Shown here in pieces: positions 10,014 through 18,729 of a stretch of 64,000 bases of DNA (position 1 is the first letter of the stretch; every line of letters begins with the position of its first letter). The translations under genes were made by a program, and so were the position numbers. The notes beneath the pieces were generated by a model, which saw only the letters and a list, made by a program, of their open reading frames with translations, was not told the DNA's origin and ran no database searches. Origin of the DNA: Pycnococcus provasolii (Eukaryota > Chlorophyta > Pseudoscourfieldiophyceae > Pseudoscourfieldiales > Pycnococcaceae). The stretch lies in contig OW568866.1 in the NCBI GenBank assembly GCA_938743325.2, positions 682,001 through 746,000 of the forward strand. Reading direction: 5' to 3'.

Positions 10014-12630
10014 ATGTCTGCTAACCTTAGGCTTGCGACCTTAGGCCTGCTTGCTACGGCGATCCCACTTGCGGCGGCGGATAACTGCCCAATCGACCCA
10101 GAGGCGACTGGAACTTTCAGCCTTGTGGGAATCAAGCAAATCAAGTTCACGGGAGGTGTGAAGCCGAACATTCTTCAACCAAAGAAGGGTAAGTTTCCCA
10201 TACTTGCTTGCTTTGAAAACTATGCACAACAGGCCAACTCACTGACGATGCGCCTTTCACCTCTTGCAACGCACACCTCACCCACCAACTCCTTCAATTC
10301 AACCATTCAATACAGGTACGCCTGAGCTCAAGGTTACGTCCTCGTCGACCAAGTTCACGTTCACCAAGGAGGGAGACGTGCTCACAGTTTCGCCATCTAA
10401 GTGCTCGTCGACTTCGCCGACGACCGCTGCGCCAGGCCCCCCCGTTCCTGCTCCTACGACCGGTGCGCCTGCTACTACCGCTGCGCCTGCTACTACCGCT
10501 GCGCCGAGCAAGACTCCCAGCAGCACACCTGCTACTACTACCAAGGCTACTTCTGGAGCAATCGCCATGCTTGCCACCGCTTTTGTTCCCGCGCGCGCCG
10601 CGCTCACCCTCGCACTCGCCGCCTACCTTGCAGTGGGCGCCAGTGCGCAGAGTTGCGATTCCGTCATGACCATTGAGACTGCGGGCATGGCCGAACCCCT
10701 CATCAACGCGGAAATGAAGACTGGTAAGTCCGATCCGTGCCCCGCCGAGACGATGTACTGGGAGCACCCGCCCAGCGTGTACGGCGGATACAAGGGATGC
10801 GTGGGTGAGAACGGACTCCTTCCCTGCGCGAACAACGGCTTCGCAGGCATGAGCGCCGCCACGGAACGAAGCAAGAAGTACACCTTCGACGAGGCGACAG
10901 GCAAGTGTGTCGACACGGGCAAAACGATCGCGGACGAGAAGCTGTGGATCCTCTGGGGACACCCGATGGACAAGAAGGAGCTCGTGGCTCGCACCGGCCA
11001 GGAGCCCGTGGTGACTTTTCCGCTGTCACGCATGCCGTACCCGTCGTACTTCGCGGATGGAGGCCACGGCGACGACGCCGCTGACCTCGGGCCGAAGCTG
11101 AAGGAGTTCCAGGAATACCTCGGAGCGTTCACGAAGGATGAGCTGACCAAGTTCGAGGTGATGCCGACTGAGGGTGCTGAGCAGGGCATGATTGGCCTGT
11201 TTGCGTACATGGCGCTCAAGATCGCGATGACCACGTGCAATCGCGACATCTACCACTTCGTCGAGTCGCCCAACTACGGATACGACAATCCCGAGTCTGC
11301 ACGTCTCGCGAACATGTTCAGTTCTAAATTTAATAAGGGATGCTCGAACGAGACCAATGCCAAGGCCGTGACAATTACTACGGTTGGCTGGGCGCCTGGT
11401 ATGGATCTCCCAGTTAAGATGGGCGGCGACGGCAAGCCTTACACCGTCACCAGCACGTCGTCGCAGAGCCCTTGGTTCGAGAGCCTCGTCTTCCCGGAGA
11501 ACCCGACCGGCACCATCAAGAAGGTGAAGGTGCCCGACGCCGGACGCCGCGTCTGCGACGGTGTCTACCTCTACCCTACGTACTTTGGACATCCTGATGC
11601 GAATGGCGTGCCGACATACAAGATTCCCACGGCCGACAAGCCAGATTGCGATGCTTGGGCATTCTCGATCACGAAGATCTACAGTGCCGCAGTTCGAGGT
11701 GGCACAGTCATGATCAAGAATGACGGCTCTGACTACATGGTCCCAGTGATGAATGAAACGACAAAGGAACCTGTCAAGGATGAGAATGGTGATGAAGTAA
11801 TGAAGCTTGGGAGCCCTGGGCCCTACCAAACGTATTCGCTATATGCGGCGTCGGTAATTTTCAAAGATCAGGTGACCAAGATGAAGAACGGACTTTACAG
11901 CGAATGGATGTGGTGGGGCCAAATCCAGATCATGGACATCGTCATGGAGAAGCCGCTGAGCGACCCGACCAGCTGGGTGACCGCATACAGCGGCCTCATG
12001 AAGGAAAAGTGGGAGGCCGTCATCGATGGCTTCAAGGACTGCCCGGTGGTCGAACTTACCAACGGTCACAAGGGAGCGTACGCCTTCTTCAAGTTCTTGC
12101 CGCCCTACATTGGTGGACTCGGAAATACCGGGGGCGATGCATGGTTCGATAAGGTTCTCGGCGTTTCGACGACTCATTACAGTTGGGGATGGCGCTCCAC
12201 AAATCTGCTTGGGTCTGCTTGGGAGCTGGGTCCTGCTGCCTACTTCGGAGAGGGTTACACTCGAATGGATTTCCAGCGCATGCAGCTTTACCGCGATCTA
12301 TCTGTCTACAAGGAGGTGGGACGCCGCGCAAAGATTGTCTGCTCAGGCGGTAAGCTCCCGGGTCTGAATAGCACGGACGAGTGGATGGCCGGACTTGACG
12401 CCAAATCTGGATCGCGCCGTGCACTTGTTGAGGCCCACAAGGAAATGGCAGAGGACGTTCACAAGGCGCACGCGAATCGCAACAAGTACTCCGAGTTCAT
12501 CCAAGACGTCATCGCGAAAACAAAGAATTTTGAGGACGAGTGTGGCCCTCATTTCGATATGGACTGCGTAATGGAGTACATGGGGAGGCACGGATCTGAC
12601 GTGCCTCTCGAGACCACGACCAAGGCGTAA
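10014..12630 (+). CDS. Secreted alliinase / tryptophan-aminotransferase-related PLP enzyme
   Basis: Two exons, 10014-10188 and 10316-12630, joined across a 127-nt GTAAGT...ACAG intron; the join keeps frame and gives 829 aa. Exon 1 encodes a signal peptide (MSANLRLATLGLLATAIPLAAA) and a short Cys-containing module; a Thr/Pro/Ala mucin-like linker follows. The bulk (about 175-800) matches the alliinase C-terminal/TAR family of fold-type I PLP enzymes: ENPTGTI at 453-459 (the NPxG substrate/PLP motif), then CDGVYLYPTYFGHP and AFSITKIYSAAVRGG, with Schiff-base lysine K512. Members are cysteine-sulfoxide lyases or tryptophan aminotransferases (family knowledge). Oddity: a second signal-peptide-like stretch begins at Met143 (ATG 10567), so two proteins fused in frame, or an alternative start giving 687 aa, are possible. 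Reaction specificity cannot be read from the sequence. Confidence 0.75.
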
Positions 12631-13003
12631 ATGATGCAACAAGAAAAAAAATGCAACAAGATGATAGCCAACAAGATGAAGATCACAAGATCATTGGCAC
12701 ACGAAACCATCTTTTAATCAAGGGAAATCGTGAAATCAAATAAATCAGAAAGTGATTGAATGAAGGGTGTTTATACATGCATTGACACGAGTAACGAAGC
12801 AAAGAAGACTTGCTCTAATTTTCAACCCTGCACCGTTGGTGGCGATGGCGACGACGTCAATGACAACAATCGCAAGTGGAGCTCTCACTCCGGACGCCAG
12901 CGAAAAGCGGCCTGCCTGTAGCTTCGAAATCACCAGCGCCATAAAGGTATACAATCGCGCTGCTAGATGGCGCCGCTGAATGGGCTGAATGGTGAAAGTG
13001 AAT
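12631..13003. other. Convergent 3' region, no gene supported
   Basis: Between the stop of the alliinase-like gene and the 3' end of the minus-strand membrane protein. It contains A-rich repeats of AACAAGATGA type just after the plus-strand stop (about 12638-12680) and a run of ATGGTG/AATGG imperfect repeats near 12980-13012. No coding potential beyond short frames. Confidence 0.35.
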
Positions 13004-13046
13004 GGTGTGAATGGGACGACCGGTGGACAAAGTAAAGCACGAGCCA
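13004..13046 (-). repeat. Copy D of a shared 3'-end element
   Basis: Read on the minus strand, this starts directly after the TGA of the membrane-protein gene. Its core, CTTTACTTTGTCCACCGG, matches copies at about 29.8, 35.8 and 51.2 kb, followed by GTCGTCC and CATTCACACC. The orientation is sense relative to the upstream gene, as in the other three copies. No known family recognised. Confidence 0.7.
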
Positions 13047-13988
13047 TCAAATGCGTGCGGCGGCGGCATGCAGAACGACGGCGCACGTCTTGACGGCGTT
13101 TGCCATGCTAATGCCCGTTGAAGCTGCGCCGGATCGCGCGACGGCGGCAGACAGGTTAGCATGGGCTGCCGCGATGACTCCATTCGACAAGATGAGTGCA
13201 AACGCGGTCGCACGTGTCCACTTCAGCGAGCGCAGAGGTTCGTCGACCCACTCTTCCCAGCGCGGCAGCACCACAAGTGCCACGTATAGTCCAACGCAAG
13301 CTGCCGCGCTTGCTGTGAGATTTGCAACCACGACAGTGCGCGGCAGCTGGCGAAGGCGTTTGTGTCTGTGCAACGCTCCAACGGCGGCAAAGGCTGCAGC
13401 TTGTCCAAGACTGTACGCAGTTCCCAAGGCGGCGTCCCTGCTCGCGTGCGGCATTTCGTTGGTATTTAGGGCAACGGCGGCGGCGATGGTAGCGGCGGCA
13501 GCGGCGTACTGGTTGAACTTGCCGTCAAGAAGTTGGGCCAAAACCACGCCCGCGGTTGCGACGACAGCCTGGTGCAGCGCTACTCCCGCCGTCCTGGACG
13601 CTTGCGAAGCGAAAGCGATGGCGCAGACGTGCAATAGTGCCTGGACCGAGACGAGCAGACGCTGGTCACTCTGCAAGTGTATTTTGTATTCGCGCCGCTG
13701 CCTCTCCCACGTGAACATGCCGTGCGCAACAAGGGCTTGAACGCCCGTCGTGACGAGAACGGATAGGCCGCTTCGGCTTGGTATGTTGCGCGACGCCGCT
13801 CGGTGCGTGTTTGAAAGTGTGAATCCGGATAACGCAAGTGCGGCGACGAGTACGTGATTTTTCACTCTGCTTCGCGGACTTCTTCCCACTGCAAGCTGTT
13901 TTGTTCCTGAATCTCTTGTTGCGTTTGAATGATCCCCTTCGTCCAGCTTGGAGGGTGTTGGCGAATCATCATCACCGTGCTTGTGCAT
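13047..13988 (-). CDS. Polytopic membrane protein, DMT/nucleotide-sugar-transporter-like
   Basis: 313 aa from ATG 13988. A hydrophilic N-terminus of about 45 residues is followed by roughly nine to ten hydrophobic segments rich in Ala/Val (for example LVAALALSGFTLSNTH, VVATAGVVLAQLL, AAAATIAAAVALN, ANLTASAAACVGLYVALVVL). The length and an even spread of ten short helices resemble the drug/metabolite transporter superfamily, which includes nucleotide-sugar transporters, but no diagnostic motif is clear. A Golgi or plastid location is possible. The stop codon abuts the shared 3'-end element. It could equally be an unrelated small integral membrane protein; function unassigned. Confidence 0.55.
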   Translation of the reverse strand: MHKHGDDDSPTPSKLDEGDHSNATRDSGTKQLAVGRSPRSRVKNHVLVAALALSGFTLSNTHRAASRNIPSRSGLSVLVTTGVQALVAHGMFTWERQRREYKIHLQSDQRLLVSVQALLHVCAIAFASQASRTAGVALHQAVVATAGVVLAQLLDGKFNQYAAAAATIAAAVALNTNEMPHASRDAALGTAYSLGQAAAFAAVGALHRHKRLRQLPRTVVVANLTASAAACVGLYVALVVLPRWEEWVDEPLRSLKWTRATAFALILSNGVIAAAHANLSAAVARSGAASTGISMANAVKTCAVVLHAAAARI

Positions 13989-14610
13989 GACCAAAGACTG
14001 CAGAGACCTTAACTTACCTATTAAGAGTACGGTACTCTTATCTTACTGTACTGTTAAGGGAAAGGGAAAGGCTGGAGAATATCTTTAGGCTAAAGGTAAG
14101 AACTATGCATAGGAGGATCATGGGCCGCACATCAATGATCAAGCCATTGATGATGCCGTGCGGTGCCGTGCGGTGCGGTGCGGTCGACCGGGAAGAGATT
14201 CTTGTGTTTTAAAAAGGACCCGTTAGAATACAGTAGAACCTTGCACAAGAGTTTAAAAAATAACGTTGGGGAATTTAAGGCTAAGAGAGTTTTTTTCGTT
14301 TTGCGTTTTGATTTTTGACCATCCGAAAGTCCTTAAAGTCCTTAAAGTACCACCTTAAAGTACCACCTTAACTTTACATATGTCACCACATGTGGGACAT
14401 TTTGGGCGAAAATACATATTATACACTGTATATGTACGGGTCACGAATTTTCTTACATGATAGTGGTGTCCATAGTACAGTATCATATACTACGGTGTGC
14501 AACTTTATCTCTTTTTTAAAAATGGTTCTAACGTGACCGCTGCAACTAACCAAATTTTATTGTGGATAGTAAAATTATCAATAATATGTATGTAAACTCA
14601 ACAATATATA
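13989..14610. other. AT-rich intergenic region with palindromes
   Basis: Promoter side of the membrane-protein gene and 3' side of the LEA2-like gene. From about 14210 the base composition becomes clearly more AT-rich than anywhere else in the window. It contains a hairpin with 8-bp arms (CATCAATG 14130-14137, CATTGATG 14145-14152), GTGCGGTGCC-type tandem repeats (about 14158-14184), tandem CTTAAAGTACCAC units (about 14340-14368) and palindromic ATACACTGTAT (about 14420-14430). No gene seen. Confidence 0.4.
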
Positions 14611-16464
14611 TCAGCCGAATAAGAAGCCCCATAATGCATCAGCTGGGCTGCTCGGAGCAGCCGCTTCCGTTCCTGCATTCGGAGTGACGTTGTCGCGCGT
14701 CGTGGTGTTTCGGAGGCTCAGCATTGTGGAATGCTCCGCGTCGGATCCACAATGGTACACGCATAGGCACTTGCCCTGCGCTAAGCTCAATGCGATATCG
14801 TACGCAGACCCTTTCGATCCCAGCTCCAGCTCCGACTGCTGCGCAAGCGCTCGGCGGTGGGTGCCGCCCATAGCCGAGCTGAATTCCTCATCCATCTCAC
14901 TCGCGATCACCGGAGTTTCTTTAATGTTGATGGTGAATTCTGTGGTGAGCATCGCAATGTCAATTTGTCCGGTGACATTCATGCGAAGCCTGCCCTCAAG
15001 CAGTTTGGATGCCACCGCTGTAGCCTCTGACGCTGGTACGGATGCGCGGAACACTAAGAGTTCGGTGTAATTCGAGGGCACGATTATCGAGTCTGCTAGC
15101 CGTGCAACAGTAGCGCCGTCGTCGTGAATCATGCGAACCTGCGCATATTGCACAACCACTGGAAATGCCGTCGGATTATGAAGTGCGATGGTCCCGTCGA
15201 GCTCCACGTCCACGCCTGAATCTGAATTGCCCATGACGCTTCCGATCATGCTCGTGAGAGTGCTCGCGACGGAGTTGGTGAAGTAGATGCCACACACGAA
15301 CACGGTGGGTAAGTCGAAGTGCAAGTCCGTGGTGCCGGGGCACTTGGCCGTATTCCCAAAGAAATCGTTGTTGTTGTTGTTTGCGACAATTCCCAGAGGC
15401 GCTGGCGGCGGCGGCATGGCACCCGGCGGCAAGTAGCTCGGGTGCAGCGTGGTGGGCGCAAGCACGAGGTCAGTCGTTTCGTCCATCTTGAAGTCGCGAA
15501 TGCCCAGCACGTTGACCCTTGCCATTGCGCGCTGCTTGAGGTTCACCTTGTACCCGTCCAGATATGCCTGCATGCTTCGTCCTAGCACGGTGTCCTTGAG
15601 GAAGATGGTGCAAGTCGCCGCGACGAGATTGTCTCCCTTTTTGACGCGAATCGAGGGCACTTCGCACTCCATCACGCGCGCGCTGAGGTCCTTAAGCTTC
15701 AACGCAAGCGCGTTGTCAGAACCCACGGGAATCTCCGGCGTCGCATCGATGTGAACGACAGTGTTGACGATGCGTGCTTCATACGGGTTGGGATTGTACA
15801 CGGTCACGGCAGCGTACACCTTACCTGTGCCGTCGCGCGTGCTTTCCTCGAACGACTTTGCGCAAGAAAACGAAGCGTCGTTGGCAACCTCCGCAAAGCG
15901 CGTGATATTTCCCATATCAATGATCTTTGCGTCTGACACCTCCACGCCGTGGTCGCATACGTTGATCCAGCACGAGCGGAAGTCTTTCACCTGTTTAATC
16001 GTCGACCATATGGCCACGATGGTGACGACCGCTGCGACGGCGAGGAAGCTCACAACACCGCAAACCGACAAGGTGACGAGTCTCGTTTTTCGCGATACTT
16101 CCGGCCCGGCACAGCCGCAGAATAGTCGCACACGTTCTTGTGCGGCCTGTGGCGGTTTCGGCGTCGCCTCAAGCTCGGATATCTTCGCCAGCTCTTCGTC
16201 GTCGTCGTCGTCGTTCACGTTGCCGTAACTTTTGTTTTCTGCTACAGGTTCGTTACGGGTACCTTCTTCTCCTCCAACGGCATTCATCTTTGCTGTTGAT
16301 GATGATGCGTGATGTTGTTCGACTTCAGAGAGTCGAATGACGTGCGAATCAGCTGCAGAAATACTTCGGGAACTACTATCACCGGCCGGTGATGGTCCAG
16401 AATCACCACCTCCACCTGGACCTGGGGAGAATGAGAATGAGAATGAAGGAGAAGGAGGAGCCAT
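14611..16464 (-). CDS. Single-pass membrane protein with LEA2-like (WHy-type) domains
   Basis: 617 aa from ATG 16464. The N-terminal 128 residues are Ser/Gly/Asp-rich and probably cytosolic. One strong transmembrane segment lies at about 129-153, after a basic PEVSRKTR stretch. The large C-terminal part would be lumenal or extracellular and contains two regions resembling LEA2/water-stress domains: VYAAVTVYNPNPYEARIV (about 220-240), with the typical NPNPY signature, and VELDGTIALHNPTAFPVVV (about 425-445). Related single-pass LEA2 proteins in plants include NDR1/HIN1-like proteins (family knowledge). No catalytic motif is seen. It is divergent from the nitrile hydratase gene across 703 bp. 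The exact role is unknown. Confidence 0.65.
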   Translation of the reverse strand: MAPPSPSFSFSFSPGPGGGGDSGPSPAGDSSSRSISAADSHVIRLSEVEQHHASSSTAKMNAVGGEEGTRNEPVAENKSYGNVNDDDDDEELAKISELEATPKPPQAAQERVRLFCGCAGPEVSRKTRLVTLSVCGVVSFLAVAAVVTIVAIWSTIKQVKDFRSCWINVCDHGVEVSDAKIIDMGNITRFAEVANDASFSCAKSFEESTRDGTGKVYAAVTVYNPNPYEARIVNTVVHIDATPEIPVGSDNALALKLKDLSARVMECEVPSIRVKKGDNLVAATCTIFLKDTVLGRSMQAYLDGYKVNLKQRAMARVNVLGIRDFKMDETTDLVLAPTTLHPSYLPPGAMPPPPAPLGIVANNNNNDFFGNTAKCPGTTDLHFDLPTVFVCGIYFTNSVASTLTSMIGSVMGNSDSGVDVELDGTIALHNPTAFPVVVQYAQVRMIHDDGATVARLADSIIVPSNYTELLVFRASVPASEATAVASKLLEGRLRMNVTGQIDIAMLTTEFTINIKETPVIASEMDEEFSSAMGGTHRRALAQQSELELGSKGSAYDIALSLAQGKCLCVYHCGSDAEHSTMLSLRNTTTRDNVTPNAGTEAAAPSSPADALWGFLFG

Positions 16465-17167
16465 GATTAAGCTGGCCTAAACCTTAAAAAAATGAGAATG
16501 ACCGAGCAAGCCAAGCAAAGTGCACTACGGGTACAGTACAATGGGGAATTAATGGGGGCGTGCGCCGTTTAGGAAACAACGGCAAAGAGCGACACGTGCA
16601 AGAAACTGCAAGAAACAGGGGAACGAACAACGAAGTCTCACTGATGATCAACCCATCAGGATGATGATTAGGGTAGGACTACGATAGGAACTCGGAGCAA
16701 CCTAATAATGTTGTCTCATCACACTGATCATCCTAAGGCAACCTCACTCATCACCATAGAGAACTACTTTGACTATCGTGGGCCACGATGGTAGCGACAT
16801 CATATGCCATCATGCCATCATGCCATCATGCCATCATGCCATCATGCCATCGTGCCATCATGGGATCAAAGACGACCTTTAGACGACCTTTATAGAGAAG
16901 TACCACCTGGGTGGCAAAGAAAGACTCTTTTGTGGCAAACGTCAAGGTATTCCTAAAGGTATGCGCGTGGCAACTCCTACATAACCCCTAACCGTAACAA
17001 AACTCCCCCTAACCCCTAACCCCTAGGAAGTACACTGAAATCTAACCTTTGAGGGCATAGGATCCTCAAGTGTTCTCCCCCCTAGCCTGATTTGATTGTC
17101 ACACCATCTGTTATTTTTCTACCCTTAAGGTTACCGTTCTTGTATTCGGATTGGTGTGTCTGATATC
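16465..17167. promoter_or_regulatory. Divergent intergenic region with 8-bp tandem repeat and telomere-like repeats
   Basis: Contains about seven tandem copies of GCCATCAT (16805-16862) and, nearer the nitrile hydratase ATG, degenerate CCCCTAA/CCTAACC repeats at about 16982-17026 (142 bp upstream of the ATG). Short TGATCATC-type inverted motifs occur around 16640-16735. No gene is supported. Confidence 0.5.
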
Positions 17168-18604
17168 ATGCCGTCGTTAGGCGCGCACGACGTTGCCTCC
17201 CTTCCTGACTTGGGTGGCTTGGGTGACTTGGGTGACTTGGGTGACGATCCTGTATCTGCTTCTTCCTTTTACTCATTGATTTCCTCAGCTCGTTCTGGAA
17301 TGAATTCCGAGTCGTGTGTTTTCTTGTGGGAGAAACAAGTTGACGCTTTATGTATCATCGCGATGTCCTCGAAACCTCCCCTTATGACGGTCGACGAACT
17401 GAGACGGCGGATTGAAAGTCTTGAGCCGTCTGCACAAACGCACTTGTCGTATTATGCAAAGTGGGCCTGTGCGCTCCTTGGATGCCTTCGAGAACGGGGA
17501 CTTGTGAAAGAGGAGGATATCGCGAGAGAACTTGGTATCACGAAAGCATCGGAGACGGGTGCTCGTGAAACGCCGTTCGCAAAAAATGATACGGTGCGTG
17601 TGAAGTCTTTCGACTTTGCGTGCACTTGGCGCAAGCCGCACTTGCGTACACCAGGCTACATCTTTGGCCAGCGTGGAGTCGTGGAAGAGTTCATAGGCTG
17701 CTATGCCAACCCAGAGCTCGTCGCTTTCGCGGACCCGAAGGTGGCGAGCCCAAAGTGCCGACTGTATCGCGTGCGATTCCTTATGCGCGATATCTGGACT
17801 CCAAAAGGCGCAGACTTCGGCGGCGAAGACAGTATCACCGCGGAGGTGTACGAGCCTTGGTTGGAACTAGACGATGGAAGTGCCACGCACGGCGACGACG
17901 GCGCGCCAGCCCCGAAGCGAACCAAGGTGCATCATCATCACGAACATCATGACCATGGCGATCACAAGCACGTGTCTCCCGCCGAGACGGAGGAAAACGC
18001 CGTCAATCGCGAGGGGGCGCCCAAGGCTGGACAGCATCTGGCCGAGGCAACCATACGCCTTGCCGTGGATGTCGCCAACCTTGCCACGAAGGAAACTCTC
18101 CGCGCTGCGATTGAGCGAACCGAGAGCGCTGGTCAGTCGACGCTTGGTGCACGCATCGTGGCAAAGGCGTGGTGTTCACCTGAATTTAAGGCACGACTTC
18201 TCGAAGATGCACCATCTGCCATCAAGGAAGCTTTTGGAGCGGAAACGAGCAACGACACAGCCCCGACGAAGCTAATTGTCGTCGCGAATTCGCCGAACGT
18301 TCGCCATCTCGTCGTTTGCACTCTCTGTTCGTGCTACCCTCGCACGGTGCTCGGTCATTCTCCAAGCTGGTACCGAAGTCGTCACTATCGCGCGCAGGCT
18401 GCGCGCGATCCGCGTGCAATTCTCCGCATGTTCGGATCGGAACCTGACGCATCTACGCGCGTTGAGGTTCACGACGCGACGGCGGACTGCCGTTTCCTCG
18501 TCCTCCCAGAGCGCCCTTCGAACACAGAGGAGATGAGCGAGGACGAGCTGAGCAAATTGGTGACGCGCGACAGCATGATTGGTGTTGCACTGTGTTGTTT
18601 GTAA
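17168..18604 (+). CDS. Nitrile hydratase, fused beta-alpha subunits, cobalt type
   Basis: 478 aa from ATG 17168. The enzyme hydrates nitriles to amides. Residues 1-250 match the beta subunit: an HDVASLPDLGGL start, then TPGYIFGQRGVVEEF, CRLYRVRFLMRDIW and EVYEPWLE. A linker of about 45 residues contains HHHHEHHDHGDHKH. Residues about 290-478 match the alpha subunit, with KAWCSPEFKARLL, the metal-binding claw CTLCSC at 384-389 followed by YPRTVLG, and the C-terminal VTRDSMIGVA. Thr as the second residue of the claw is the cobalt-type signature. Bacteria encode the subunits separately; single-chain beta-alpha forms with a His-rich linker are known in a few eukaryotes such as choanoflagellates. 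No activator gene lies nearby. No targeting peptide is obvious, so a cytosolic location is inferred. Confidence 0.93.
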   Translation: MPSLGAHDVASLPDLGGLGDLGDLGDDPVSASSFYSLISSARSGMNSESCVFLWEKQVDALCIIAMSSKPPLMTVDELRRRIESLEPSAQTHLSYYAKWACALLGCLRERGLVKEEDIARELGITKASETGARETPFAKNDTVRVKSFDFACTWRKPHLRTPGYIFGQRGVVEEFIGCYANPELVAFADPKVASPKCRLYRVRFLMRDIWTPKGADFGGEDSITAEVYEPWLELDDGSATHGDDGAPAPKRTKVHHHHEHHDHGDHKHVSPAETEENAVNREGAPKAGQHLAEATIRLAVDVANLATKETLRAAIERTESAGQSTLGARIVAKAWCSPEFKARLLEDAPSAIKEAFGAETSNDTAPTKLIVVANSPNVRHLVVCTLCSCYPRTVLGHSPSWYRSRHYRAQAARDPRAILRMFGSEPDASTRVEVHDATADCRFLVLPERPSNTEEMSEDELSKLVTRDSMIGVALCCL

Positions 18605-18729
18605 GTGTCCTAATAATCGTTTTTTGTTTGAAGAGATGATTTTTGTAAATGTTTTTTTGTCTTTTTACACGCTAGGTGTGTAAAATCCCAATCTCTAATC
18701 CCCACAGCAAATCACTTGTCTCTTCAAAT

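Noticed and set aside
16805-16862. CRISPR-like tandem array
   Set aside because: Units are contiguous 8-bp repeats without spacers, and the DNA is eukaryotic.
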